From DATBGO01 sp963785765 (GTDB lineage: Bacteria > Actinomycetota > Actinomycetes > Streptosporangiales > Streptosporangiaceae), in NCBI GenBank assembly GCA_963785765.1, contig CAWAWM010000008.1, positions 992,001 to 1,056,000 of the forward strand: DNA of 64,000 bases, read 5' to 3'. The position numbers were made by a program, and so were the translations under genes. Under the pieces are notes generated by a model. The model made no database searches, had not been told where the DNA came from, and saw nothing but the letters and a program-made list of their open reading frames with translations. Shown in pieces: positions 8,319-16,994 of this stretch (within the stretch, counting starts at the first letter, position 1; each line of letters starts with the position of its first letter).

Positions 8319-9638
8319 GTGGCGAAGTCGCAAGAGCAAAAGAAGTCGCAGAACGAGCACTGCGTGGTGATCGTGGGGGCGGGTTTCGCTGGCTTCAACG
8401 CCGCTCGCGAGCTGTCGAGGCTGGTGGGCGCCACGACCGAGATCGTAGTGATCAACTCGGCGGACTACTTCTTGTACCTGCCGCTGATGCCGCAGGTGGC
8501 GGGTGGGCTAGTCGAGCCGCGGCACATCTGCGTGTCGCTTCCCAGGCGGCTGCGTAAGGTCCGGTTCGTGCTCGGCACGGTGCAGCACGTCGACCCCGGG
8601 CAGAAGGTGGTCAGCTGGGCGGGCCCGGAGGGCGCATCGGGTGAGGTCGGCTATGACCGGCTCATCCTGACCGCGGGCAGCGTGAATAAGCTGCTGCCGA
8701 TCCCCGGTATCGCCGAGTACGCGCACGGGTTCCGCAGCATCGCCGAGGCGATCTTCTTGCGCGATGAGATCACCAGGCAGCTCGAGCTGGCCGCCGTGGC
8801 CGCCGATCCGGCCGAACGCGCGGCGCGGTGTACCTTCGTGGTGGTCGGCGCGGGCTACACCGGCACCGAAGTCACGGCGCAGGGCCAGCTGCTGACCGCC
8901 CGGCTGGCCAAGGCGCTGCCCGGCCTGGCCGGCCAGCAGATCCGGTGGATGCTGCTCGACACCGCCCCGCGGCTGCTGCCCGAGCTCGATTCGCGCCTGT
9001 CGAAGACCGCTGATCGGGTGCTGCGGCGGCGCGGCGTCGAGGTCCGCACCGGCCAGTCGGTCGTGGAGGCCCTGGAAGGCTGTGTGCAGTTGTCCTCCGG
9101 GGAGAAGGTGGCCACGCGCTCCCTCATCTGGTGCGTCGGGGTCCGTGCCGACCCGCTGGTGGATGGCCTGGACCTGGAAACCAACCGGGGGCGGCTGGTG
9201 GCCGATGAGTTCATGGCCGTGCCCGGCGCCCCGGACATCTACGCGTGCGGGGACTGCGCGGCGGTGCCCGACCTGACCCGCCCCGGCCAGGTCTGCGGCA
9301 TGACCGCCCAGCACGCCCTGCGGCAGGGCAGGCTGGTCGCCAGGAACGTCGCCGCCTCGCTCGGCACCGGGAAGGCCCGCCCGTACCAGCACCACGACGA
9401 GGGCTTCCTGGTGGACCTGGGCGGACTGGCCGCCGCCGCGAACCCGCTGCACATCCCGCTGTCCGGGCCGCCAGCCAACGTTGTCACCAGGGGGTACCAC
9501 CTGTCCGCCATGTCAGGCAACCGGATGCGGGTGCTCGCCGACTGGACCCTGAACACGGTCACGCCCGCAGAAGCGACATCATTCGGAGTGATCAGCGCCG
9601 AATCCGTGCCGCTCGACGCGGACCACCCCCGAGCCTGA
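8319..9638 (+). CDS. NDH-2-like NAD(P)/FAD-dependent oxidoreductase
   Basis: A 439-residue flavoprotein of the type II NADH dehydrogenase family, which passes electrons from NADH to quinone at the inner face of the membrane without pumping protons. The FAD dinucleotide fold is at residues 10-30 (VVIVGAGFAGFNAARE) and the NAD fold near 171 (FVVVGAGYTGTEV). The second FAD motif, IYACGDCAAVPD, is near 307. The C-terminal 60 residues carry the amphipathic stretch expected for membrane contact. GTG start at 8319, with GGGAGGAA seven bases upstream. It stands alone, so whether it is the respiratory enzyme or a relative that reduces another acceptor is not decided by context. Length fits the family. 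Confidence 0.85.
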   Translation: MAKSQEQKKSQNEHCVVIVGAGFAGFNAARELSRLVGATTEIVVINSADYFLYLPLMPQVAGGLVEPRHICVSLPRRLRKVRFVLGTVQHVDPGQKVVSWAGPEGASGEVGYDRLILTAGSVNKLLPIPGIAEYAHGFRSIAEAIFLRDEITRQLELAAVAADPAERAARCTFVVVGAGYTGTEVTAQGQLLTARLAKALPGLAGQQIRWMLLDTAPRLLPELDSRLSKTADRVLRRRGVEVRTGQSVVEALEGCVQLSSGEKVATRSLIWCVGVRADPLVDGLDLETNRGRLVADEFMAVPGAPDIYACGDCAAVPDLTRPGQVCGMTAQHALRQGRLVARNVAASLGTGKARPYQHHDEGFLVDLGGLAAAANPLHIPLSGPPANVVTRGYHLSAMSGNRMRVLADWTLNTVTPAEATSFGVISAESVPLDADHPRA

Positions 9639-9736
9639 CTCAACCCAGCCGCTGCCACGAGGCAGGCTCCGGCCGATCGGGCCGCCTTCAGTAGCCTGCG
9701 CAGTGCCCTGACCTGGCACAAACGAGGTTTAACGCC

Positions 9737-9799
9737 GTGTCAGTGGTCGTGTCAGCAGCGTGGCAGGGTCGTGTCAGCGGCGGTGCCGATAGTGGGCGC
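9737..9799 (+). promoter_or_regulatory. SARP-like direct-repeat promoter, probably leaderless
   Basis: Four direct heptamers, GTGTCAG at 9737, 9749 and 9771 and GTGGCAG at 9760, are spaced 12, 11 and 11 bases apart. Each is preceded by C. A -10-like GATAGT follows at 9788-9793, and the ATG of the ABC ATPase is at 9800, six bases further on. SARP/BTAD regulators are known to bind heptamer direct repeats on one helix face just upstream of a -10 box. A broken BTAD gene lies 3 kb away. No good -35 box and no SD are visible. The regulator assignment is inference. Confidence 0.6.
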
Positions 9800-10744
9800 A
9801 TGACAAATTCAGCGATTGCAGCCTCCGGGCTGCGCAAGGCGTACGGGGACAAGACCGTCCTCGACGGTATCGATCTAGATGTTCCCGCGGGCACGGTTTT
9901 TTCCCTGCTCGGCCCGAATGGGGCGGGCAAGACGACCACGGTGAACGTGCTGACCACGTTGATGAAGGCCGATGGCGGGACGGTCCGGGTGGCCGGGCAT
10001 GATGTCGCGACCGAGACCAAGGCGGTGCGCGCGGTCATCGGAGTCACCGGTCAGTTCGCGGCGGTGGACGATCTGCTGACCGGCGAAGAGAACCTGCAGA
10101 TGATGGCGGATCTGCACCATCTGCGGAACGGCGACGGCAAGCGGGTCGTCACCTCGCTGCTGGAACGGTTCGATCTGGTGGAGTCGGCGCAGAAGATGGC
10201 GGCGACCTATTCCGGCGGCATGCGCCGGAAGCTGGATCTAGCGATGACGCTGGTCACCAGGCCGCAGATCATCTTCCTTGACGAGCCGACCACGGGCCTG
10301 GATCCGCGCAGCCGCCGCATGATGTGGAACATCGTCCGCGAGCTGGTGGCCGACGGCGTGACCGTTTTCCTTACCACCCAGAATCTCGAAGAAGCCGATC
10401 AGCTCGCCGGCCGGATCGCGGTGCTCGACCAGGGCCACCTGGTTGCCGAGGGCACTCCCGACGAACTCCAGCGCCAGGTTCCCGGCAGCCATGTCCGGCT
10501 CCAGTTCACCGACGCCGGAGAACTCGGCGCGGCGGCGCGGGTCCTGACCTGCTCCACCGTGGATGACGCGGCTCTGGCTCTGCGGGTTCCCAGCGATGGT
10601 CGGGCGAAGTCGCTGCGGGCCCTGCTGGATCAACTCGACGAGCATTCGATCGACGTTGCGGAGTTCTCCGTGCACATACCGGACCTCGATGACGTCTTCC
10701 TTGCCCTGACCGGCCACGCGAGCACAAAGGAGAACCCAGAATGA
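9800..10744 (+). CDS. DrrA-type ABC transporter ATP-binding protein
   Basis: A 314-residue ATPase that would drive export through the permease encoded next to it. Walker A GPNGAGKTT is near residue 40, the Q-loop near 85, the signature YSGGMRRKLDLAM near 137 and Walker B IIFLDEPTTGLDPR near 158. The C-terminal extension of about 80 residues (EFSVHIPDLDDVFLALTGH) is typical of the DrrA subfamily associated with antibiotic or lipid export. I start it at ATG 9800 because protein similarity begins there and a -10-like box is correctly spaced for a leaderless message. An upstream GTG at 9737 lies inside the repeats. It overlaps the permease start by four bases (ATGA). Confidence 0.9.
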   Translation: MTNSAIAASGLRKAYGDKTVLDGIDLDVPAGTVFSLLGPNGAGKTTTVNVLTTLMKADGGTVRVAGHDVATETKAVRAVIGVTGQFAAVDDLLTGEENLQMMADLHHLRNGDGKRVVTSLLERFDLVESAQKMAATYSGGMRRKLDLAMTLVTRPQIIFLDEPTTGLDPRSRRMMWNIVRELVADGVTVFLTTQNLEEADQLAGRIAVLDQGHLVAEGTPDELQRQVPGSHVRLQFTDAGELGAAARVLTCSTVDDAALALRVPSDGRAKSLRALLDQLDEHSIDVAEFSVHIPDLDDVFLALTGHASTKENPE

Positions 10745-11463
10745 GCACCACTTTAGCACCGTTGACCGATTCGCGGATCATGCTGCGTCGCAATTTCAAG
10801 CACATCCTCCGAAATCCGACCACGATATTCAACGGGGCTTTGATGCCGGTCGTGATCATGTTGATGTTCGTGTACGTGCTCGGCAACGCATTCAATGTCG
10901 GCGAGCACTACATCGAATACGCAACACCAGGCCTGATCCTGCTGGCCATCACCTACGGGTTGTCAGCCACTGCGGTATCCGTGAACTCCGACATGACCAA
11001 GGGCATCATCAACCGGTTCAAGGTTATGAATGTCTCCCGCGGTGCCGTCCTGAATGGTCACGTCGTGGCTACCATGCTGAGCAGCTCGATAGCCATTGCG
11101 GTCATCATCGGAATGGCCTTCGCGCTGGGGTTCCGGTCGTCTGCGAGCGCCGGCGACTGGCTCGGCGCGATCGGTATCATCGCGGCGACAGCTTTTGCGG
11201 CCGCCTGGCTCACTGTCGCGTTGGGAATGGTTGCGAAAACTCCGGAATCCGCAGGCCTCACGGTCGTGCCGCTGATCATGCTGCCCTTCCTGAGTAGCGC
11301 GATCGTGCCGGCCGCCAAGATGGGAGCTGGTGTCCGGCAATTCGCGGAGTATCAGCCCTTCACGCCGATTACCGAATCGTTGCGCGGATTGCTCGCCGGC
11401 ACCCCATCGGGCGGCTACGCGGCCGCCCCAATGCCGGGTGGCGGCGCTGACTGCGCTGGCTGA
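10741..11463 (+). CDS. DrrB-type ABC-2 permease, C-terminally truncated
   Basis: The 240-residue frame has AAAGGAG before its ATG and five membrane segments of an ABC-2 permease: MPVVIMLMFVYVLG, LILLAITYGLSATAV, SSSIAIAVIIGMAFALGF, AIGIIAATAFAAAWLTVA and VVPLIMLPFLSSAIVP. The conserved loop FAEYQPFTPITESLRGLLAGTP follows. After about residue 225 the family normally continues through a sixth membrane helix to a basic tail. Here the sequence turns into GGYAAAPMPGGGADCAG and stops. From about 11427 the DNA reads, on the other strand, as conserved sequence of the regulator. The last helix is therefore missing and function is doubtful. The cut coincides with loss of the regulator C-terminus. Confidence 0.8.
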   Translation: MSTTLAPLTDSRIMLRRNFKHILRNPTTIFNGALMPVVIMLMFVYVLGNAFNVGEHYIEYATPGLILLAITYGLSATAVSVNSDMTKGIINRFKVMNVSRGAVLNGHVVATMLSSSIAIAVIIGMAFALGFRSSASAGDWLGAIGIIAATAFAAAWLTVALGMVAKTPESAGLTVVPLIMLPFLSSAIVPAAKMGAGVRQFAEYQPFTPITESLRGLLAGTPSGGYAAAPMPGGGADCAG

Positions 11464-13649
11464 ACCTGTAGGCCTGGTGGATCCACTCCGCCGCCTGGTA
11501 CTGGTCACCAGCACCGTCGGTCAGGAACATCACGACCAGCGCGTACACCCAGGCCCGGGCGTCGTCGGTCACCTCGCCGGGGGTGTTGGTGGCCGCGATG
11601 AGCAGCTCGATGCCCTCGGCCTTGTGCCCGCCGAGCCACCAGTACCAGCCGGCGCCCGCCGCGAGCCGCATCGCCCCGTTCGCCTCGCCGGCCGCGAGCG
11701 CGCCCCGCAGGCCAATAGCGATGTTGTCATGCTCGGCCTCGAGCGTGGCGAGCCACTCCAACTGCTCCGCGCGGCGCAGGTGCGGATCAGCGGTCTCGGT
11801 GAGTTCGGTGAAGTAGGCGAGATGCGCATGGCGCGCCAGATCCGATTCCCCCGTCTCCGCGAGCCGGTCGCGGGCGTATTCCCCGATCGTGCCGAGCATC
11901 CGGTAGCGCGGTGCGCTGTCTCCTTCGGTGCGCAGCAGCGATTTCTCGGTCAGCGCGGTCAGCAATTCGAGCACCTGCTCCTGCTCGACCCCAGCGCCCA
12001 CGCAGACCCGCTCGGCCGCGTCCAGGCTCGCCCCGCCCGAGAACACCGCGAGCCTGCGCAGGACCATCCGTTCGGCGTCGGTGAGCAGCTCCCAGCTCCA
12101 GTCGACCACCGCGCGCAACGTCCGGTGCCGTGGCAGCGCGGTCCGGCTGCCGCTGGTCAGCAGGCGGAACCGGTCATCGAGACGGTTGGCGAGCTGATCG
12201 AGGGACATGGTGCGCAACCTGGCCGCGGCCAGTTCGATCGTCAGCGGCATCCCGTCCAGCGCCCGGCAGACGCGCACCATCGTCGGCAACGTGCGGGCGT
12301 GGACCGCGAGATCCTTGCGCACCGCCCCCGCCCGGTCCCGCAGCAACTGGACGGCTGGAGAGGACTCGATCTCGCCGGGGCTGGCGTCCCGCTCCGGCAA
12401 GGCCAGCGGCTCGACCAGCCACAGCGCCTCACCGGTGATGCCGAGCGGTTCCCTGCTCGTGGCCAGGATCCGCAGTCGCTGGCACTCCCCGAGCACCCGG
12501 TGGGCGAACGCCGCCGCCGACTCGATCACGTGCTCACAGTTGTCCAGGATCAGCAGCGCCTCCCGCTCGCGGATCGCGGCGATGAGCCGGTCTATCGGTT
12601 CCGCATTCGGTGCGCTGCCGAGCAGCGCGTCCCGGAGCCGGAGCGCGGCGAGCGCCGACTGCGCCACGTCACCACCCGGGCCGATCGACGCGAGTTCCAC
12701 CAGCCAGGCCCCGGCCGGCAGGTCGCCGAGCAGCGTGCGCGCGGTTTCCGTGGCCAGCCTGGTCTTCCCCGAGCCGCCCGGCCCGATGACGGTGGTGAGC
12801 CGGTGCTCGGCGATGAGCTCGCGGACCGCGGCGACATCAGCGTCCTTGCCGACGAAACTGGTCAGCTCGGCGCGCAAGTTGGTCTTCCGGCCCTCCTCCC
12901 GCCAGCGCTGCTCCCGCCGTCCCAGCTCGCCCCGGCAGCAGCGCGACGTGCACTGCGGACAGCTCCGGCGAGGGGTCGACACCCAGCGCGTGGGCCAGGA
13001 CTTCTCGCGTGCGCTGGTACACGAGCAGCGCCTCGGTGTCGCGACCGGTCGCGACGAGGGCACGCATCAGCGCAGCGACAAGCCGTTCGCGCAGCGGATG
13101 CGCGGCCACCAGGTCGGTGAGCTCGGTGACCATCTCGCTGCCGTGGCCGAGGCTGATCTCCGCATCGAACCGATCCTCCATGGCGGTCAGGTGCAGCCCC
13201 TCGAGCCGGGTGACCGCCGCGTCAAACGCCGGACTATCGTGCAAACCGACGTCCTGCATGGCCGCGCCGCGCCACAACGCGAGGGCCTCGCGCAGCAGCC
13301 GTACCCGCCGTGGATCCTCCTCATCGCGGGCCTGACCGACGAGGAGTTCGAATCGCACCGCGTCGACAGCGCCGGGTTCCACCGTCAGCCGGTAGCCGTC
13401 CGCCTGCCCCTCGACCAGCCCGTCCGGCAGCGCCTTCCGCAGCCGGGAAACCAAGCGCTGCAAGGCATTCGCCGCGCCGGGGGGCGGCCGCTCACCCCAG
13501 ATCCAGTCCACGAGCGTGGCCTTCGGGACTGCGTGACCTGGTTCGAGCGCCAGGGCGATCAACAGCCCGCGCAACCGGGCGCCCGGCACGTCGGCGAGGA
13601 CGCCGTCGTCCGCGCGAACCTCGAATGGTCCGAGCATCCCGATCTGCAC
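11369..13649 (-). pseudogene. BTAD/AfsR-like transcriptional regulator, frameshifted and truncated
   Basis: From the GTG at 13649, residues 1-240 give an OmpR-type winged helix followed by the BTAD helical domain (MQIGMLGPFEVRADDG; VYQRTREVLAHALGVDPSPE). After VHVALL the frame is lost: one extra C (minus strand) near 12930-12936 pushes it into another frame. That frame continues with TSFVGKDADVAAVREL, the Walker A motif GPGGSGKTRLA, LLILDNCEHV, an STAND/NB-ARC ATPase and the start of the helical repeats (AGWYWWLGGHKAEG; WIHQAYRFSQR). It then runs out at HPALG near 11427; the remaining 27 codons are antisense to the ABC permease. Intact relatives are around a thousand residues, so roughly 400 C-terminal residues are gone. 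Family knowledge suggests it activated the neighbouring transporter. Confidence 0.85.
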
Positions 13650-13715
13650 CTAGCCGATTTTGCCATGGGCGATGAGCAGGCCTCCAACTGGCAAATCGAG
13701 GACAAATGATCGAGA

Positions 13716-13746
13716 AAGCCAGGTCCCGGATCCGGAACCTGGCCTT
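13716..13746 (-). terminator. Hairpin terminator after the tRNA cluster
   Basis: On the minus strand AAGGCCAGGTTCC, a GGATCC loop region and GGGACCTGGCTT form a long stem with two G-T pairs, followed by TTCTCG. It lies 19 bases past the 3' end of tRNA-Val(GAC) and before the regulator start. It closely resembles the hairpin after the other tRNA-Val at 18995-19022. Confidence 0.7.
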
Positions 13747-13764
13747 CGACCTGCGAGAACATCG

Positions 13765-13836
13765 TGGGCGGTACTGGGATTGAACCAGTGACCTCTTCCG
13801 TGTCAGGGAAGCGCTCTCCCGCTGAGCTAACCGCCC
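13765..13836 (-). tRNA. tRNA-Val (anticodon GAC)
   Basis: A 72-base cloverleaf. The acceptor stem GGGCGGT pairs with ACCGCCC, with discriminator A. The D arm carries AGCTCAGCGGGAGAGC. The anticodon stem CTTCC/GGAAG holds the loop CTGACAC, and the T arm carries GGTTCAATCCC. CCA is not encoded. It is the last of three tRNA genes read on the minus strand, four bases after tRNA-Cys. Confidence 0.95.
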
Positions 13837-13839
13837 GCG

Positions 13840-13911
13840 AGGCGGAAGCGGGAATCGAACCCGCGTACAGGGCTTTGCAGGCCCTTGCCTAAGCCACTCG
13901 GCCATTCCGCC
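13840..13911 (-). tRNA. tRNA-Cys (anticodon GCA)
   Basis: The acceptor GGCGGAA pairs with TTCCGCC and the discriminator is U, as required for Cys. The anticodon loop is CTGCAAA in the stem AGGGC/GCCCT, and the T arm is GGTTCGATTCC. CCA is not encoded. Middle gene of the Gly-Cys-Val minus-strand cluster. Confidence 0.95.
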
Positions 13912-13990
13912 AGGGGCCCCGCGAGCGAGGCACCAGGTACCGAAGAGCCGTGCGGACAGTCGGCTCGCGAGACGACGTCCGGCACCTCCG

Positions 13991-14063
13991 AGCGGACGAC
14001 GGGATTCGAACCCGCGACCCTCACCTTGGCAAGGTGATGCTCTACCAGCTGAGCCACGTCCGC
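13991..14063 (-). tRNA. tRNA-Gly (anticodon GCC)
   Basis: The acceptor GCGGACG pairs with CGTCCGC and the discriminator is U, as usual for Gly. The anticodon loop TTGCCAA sits in the stem TCACC/GGTGA, and the T arm is GGTTCGAATCC. CCA is not encoded. First gene of the tRNA cluster; 79 bases separate it from tRNA-Cys. Confidence 0.95.
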
Positions 14064-14223
14064 ATGCCCTCGCCGAGGCGAGGCGGCGCAGGCCGCCGAG
14101 GCCGGCATGCGTTCAGAACTGTAGCCGATCCTGCCCGGCAGGCAAACTCACCCGGGGCCCGATGAGCCGATCAATTGCCGACCCGGCGCGCCGTCCGGCC
14201 CGGCTCCGGCCCGCGTCTAGCCG

Positions 14224-14470
14224 TCAGCCAAGCTCTCCTACCTGCTCAGCGTAGTAGCTAACGTCCGCGACGTGTTCGGCGATCTCACGGAGCGTCCAGA
14301 GCTCTATCGCGGGCCGCGTCCCAGGCGCCTGGCCCGGCGGCGGCATACCGCAGCAGGTAGCAGCGGCCGAGCCGGGCCAGCCTGGACCGCGCCTCGTCGA
14401 GATCCGGCCCGGTGAACGGGCCAGGTCGGTGCCGAGCGTCACCGTCGCGCCGTGCCACTCTGGCGGGCGC
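14224..14470 (-). pseudogene. Decayed DinB-like gene fragment
   Basis: Three minus-strand frames each carry part of what looks like one protein: PPEWHGATVTLGTDLAR, then FTGPDLDEARSRLARLGR with RYAAAGPGAWDAARD, then LWTLREIAEHVADVSYYAEQ with the stop at 14224. Joining them needs at least two frame changes, near 14420 and 14305. The final motif, a helix with REIAEHV, resembles DinB/mycothiol-transferase-like helical bundles, but the fragment is too short to assign. No start codon with a ribosome site is evident. It lies between the tRNA cluster and the ArsR-like gene. Confidence 0.4.
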
Positions 14471-14555
14471 CACCGGGCGGCCGTCCCGTGTCGACAACCT
14501 CATGATCTGTCATGCTTCGATCCTGGCCGAAGGATGCTTCGGTTACCGTCGAGGC

Positions 14556-15394
14556 ATGACGGTCATTCAGGCCAATACCGGTCGTCCGGCCACGGCTGAA
14601 GTGCTGGCCAGCACAGGGACAGCGGGCCGCCGGCCCGCCGCGCCGTTCGACAGCGACATCGCGCCGGTCGCCGCGCTGCTGGCCGACCGCGCCCGCGCGG
14701 CGATGCTGATGGCGTTGCTTGATGGCCTGCCGCGCGCGGCCGGGGAACTTGGCCAGGTGGCCGGGGTGACGCCGGCGACCGCCAGCGCGCACCTGGCGCG
14801 GCTGCTGGACGGCGGCATGCTGGCTGTGCAGCGCCAGGGCAGGCACTGCTACTACCGGCTGGCCAGTCCCGAAGTGGCGACCGTGATCGAGGTGCTCGCG
14901 CAGATCAGCCCGGTCAAGCCGGCCCGGGGCCTGCGCCAGACCAGGGAGGCGGCGGCGCTGGCCGAAGCCAGGACGTGTTATGACCATCTGGCCAGCCGGC
15001 CGGCGTGGCGCTGCTCGACGCGCTGCTGGAGACCGGCGCCCTGATCGGCCAGGATCCGGACGGCGCGGGTCAGAGCGGAGCGGCCGCCGCTGGCGCGCTG
15101 ACGCAGCCGGGCGCCCGGTACGCGGTGACCGAAGCGGGCGCGGCCACCCTGGCCAGCTTCGGCGTCGATGTGCCCGCCGTGCTACGCTCCCGGCGCCGGT
15201 TCGCCGGGTCCTGCCTGGACTGGACGCAGCGGCGCCCGCACTTGAATGGCGCCCTGGGTGCTGCGGTCACGGCCAGGCTGCTGGAGCTGGGCTGGATCGA
15301 GCGCGGCCGCTCCCGCCGTTCCGTGCGGGTCACCCCAGCCGGCCGGGACGGCCTGGCCAGGACGTTCGGGTGGTCGGCTGGCTGCGCAAGGTAA
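14556..15394 (+). pseudogene. ArsR-family transcriptional regulator, frameshifted
   Basis: From ATG 14556, residues 30-125 form an ArsR winged helix: ALLADRARAAMLMALLDGLP, recognition helix ATASAHLARLLDGGMLAV, wing QGRHCYYRLAS. After TCYDHLASR the frame must move by one base at about 14996-15003 (CGGCCGGCG) to read AGVALLDALLETGALIG and on through YAVTEAGAATLASFGVDV and HLNGALGAAVTARLLELGW to the stop at 15394. One missing base restores a protein of about 280 residues, the usual size for this two-part ArsR type. No metal-ligand cysteines occur in the recognition helix. hutH begins 52 bases downstream of the stop. Target and ligand unknown. Confidence 0.75.
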
Positions 15395-15446
15395 TCGCGC
15401 TGAGCCGGCCGTGCCACCGCTATCGCGAGATGGCAGGCTGGCAGCC

Positions 15447-16985
15447 ATGCGAACTGTGATCGTTAGCGGCGACGCGCTCACCGTCGAGGACGTGGTCGAT
15501 GTGGCCTTCGGCGCGGCCCGCGCCGAACTGGGGCCGGACGTGGCGGCCAGAATGCGGCGCAGCCGCGAGGTGGTGACCGCGGCGATTGCCGGGGACGCGC
15601 CAGTCTACGGGGTGAACACCGGATTCGGCGCGCTCGCCGATACCAGGGTGGGGGAGAAGGACCTGAGACGGCTGCAGGGCGCGATCCTGGTCTCGCATGC
15701 TGCGGGTACCGGAGAGCCGCTCGATGATCCGACGATCCGCGCGGTTCTGCTGCTCCGCGCCCGAACGCTGGCGGCCGGATTCTCGGGCGTCCGGGCCGAG
15801 CTGCCGGCCCGGCTGCTCGAGCTGCTGTCGCTCGGCCTGCTTCCGGTCGTCCCGGGCAAGGGGTCCGTCGGTGCGTCGGGCGATCTGGCTCAGCTCGCGC
15901 ACCTGGCTGAGCCGCTGATCGGCGCCGGGCGGCTGCGGACCGCCGGTGACGGGCCGGTCGGCAGGCCGGCCGCTGAGGTGCTCGCCGAGCACGGCCTGAC
16001 GCCGCTTGAGCTGGCTCCCAAGGAGGGCCTGTCGCTGGTGAACGGCACCGAGCCGATGCAGGCCCTGCTGGCGTTCTCGGTGCATGAGACGGAGCTCCTG
16101 GTCCAGGCGGCCGACGTGGCCTGTGCGCTGTCGGTCGAGGCGCTGCTCGGCACTGACCGGCCCTACGACGAGCGGGTCCAGGCGCTCCGGCCACATCCAG
16201 GCCAGCTGGACAGTGCGGCCAACCTGCGCGCCCTGCTGGCCGGCTCGGCCCTGCTGGCTAGCCATCGGGACAGCCGCCACGCCGTGCAGGACGCGTACTG
16301 CCTGCGGTGCGCGCCGCAGGTGCACGGCGCCGTCCGCGACGTGCTCGGCTTCGCCCGCGGGGTCATCGAGACCGAGCTCGGGGCGGTGGTCGACAACCCG
16401 GTCATCGTGGCGGACGGCGAGGTCATGACCACCGGCAACTTCCACGGGGAGCCGCTCGCCTTCGCGGCCGACATGCTGGCCATCGCGGTCTCGGAGCTGG
16501 CCAGCATCAGCGAACGGCGGGTGGACCGGCTGCTCGACCCGGCCTCGTCCAGGGACCTGCCGCCGTTCCTGGCGCCGGACGCGGGCACCAACTCCGGCTT
16601 CATGCTGTCCCAGTACACCGCCGCCTCGCTGGTCAGCGAGAACAAGGTGCTCGCCCATCCGGCCAGCGTGGACACTATCCCCACGTCCGGAAAGCAGGAG
16701 GACCATGTCTCGATGGGCTGGACCGCCGTGCGGAAGCTGCGCGAGGTGCTCGCCAACGTGCGCACCTGCCTGGCTGTCGAGATCCTCTGCGCTGCCCAGG
16801 GCATCGACCTGCGAGCGCAGATCGCCGCCCCGAGCGAGCCGCTGGCCGCGGTCCACGCGACGGTGCGGGAGCGGGTGCCGATGATGGACACCGACCGTGA
16901 GGTGTCCGGGCAGATGGCCGCGGTCAGCGAACTGCTTCCGGAGATATGCGGAACGGCTGCCGCGCGCTGCGGCGGGCTCCGATAG
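15447..16985 (+). CDS. hutH: Histidine ammonia-lyase
   Basis: A 512-residue aromatic amino acid lyase that deaminates histidine to urocanate with a self-made MIO cofactor. The MIO triad Ala-Ser-Gly lies in GSVGASGDLAQLAHLA near residue 145. SHAAGTGEP near 83 carries the His that favours histidine over Phe/Tyr. Also visible are NGTEPMQALLAFSV, QDAYCLRCAPQVHG, DNPVIVADGEVMTTGNFHGEP and QEDHVSMGW. ATG 15447 is chosen because similarity starts at MRTVIVSGDALT; no strong SD is seen. The sequence looks closer to the Bacillus/proteobacterial type (GSVGASGDL) than to the common streptomycete HutH. hutU and hutI are not nearby. An aminotransferase gene follows after nine bases and may be co-transcribed. 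Confidence 0.9.
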   Translation: MRTVIVSGDALTVEDVVDVAFGAARAELGPDVAARMRRSREVVTAAIAGDAPVYGVNTGFGALADTRVGEKDLRRLQGAILVSHAAGTGEPLDDPTIRAVLLLRARTLAAGFSGVRAELPARLLELLSLGLLPVVPGKGSVGASGDLAQLAHLAEPLIGAGRLRTAGDGPVGRPAAEVLAEHGLTPLELAPKEGLSLVNGTEPMQALLAFSVHETELLVQAADVACALSVEALLGTDRPYDERVQALRPHPGQLDSAANLRALLAGSALLASHRDSRHAVQDAYCLRCAPQVHGAVRDVLGFARGVIETELGAVVDNPVIVADGEVMTTGNFHGEPLAFAADMLAIAVSELASISERRVDRLLDPASSRDLPPFLAPDAGTNSGFMLSQYTAASLVSENKVLAHPASVDTIPTSGKQEDHVSMGWTAVRKLREVLANVRTCLAVEILCAAQGIDLRAQIAAPSEPLAAVHATVRERVPMMDTDREVSGQMAAVSELLPEICGTAAARCGGLR

Positions 16986-16994
16986 GGGAATGCC

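Noticed and set aside
13765..14063. Integration site at the tRNA cluster
   Set aside because: No second copy of a tRNA 3' end and no integrase within the window, so an att site is unsupported.
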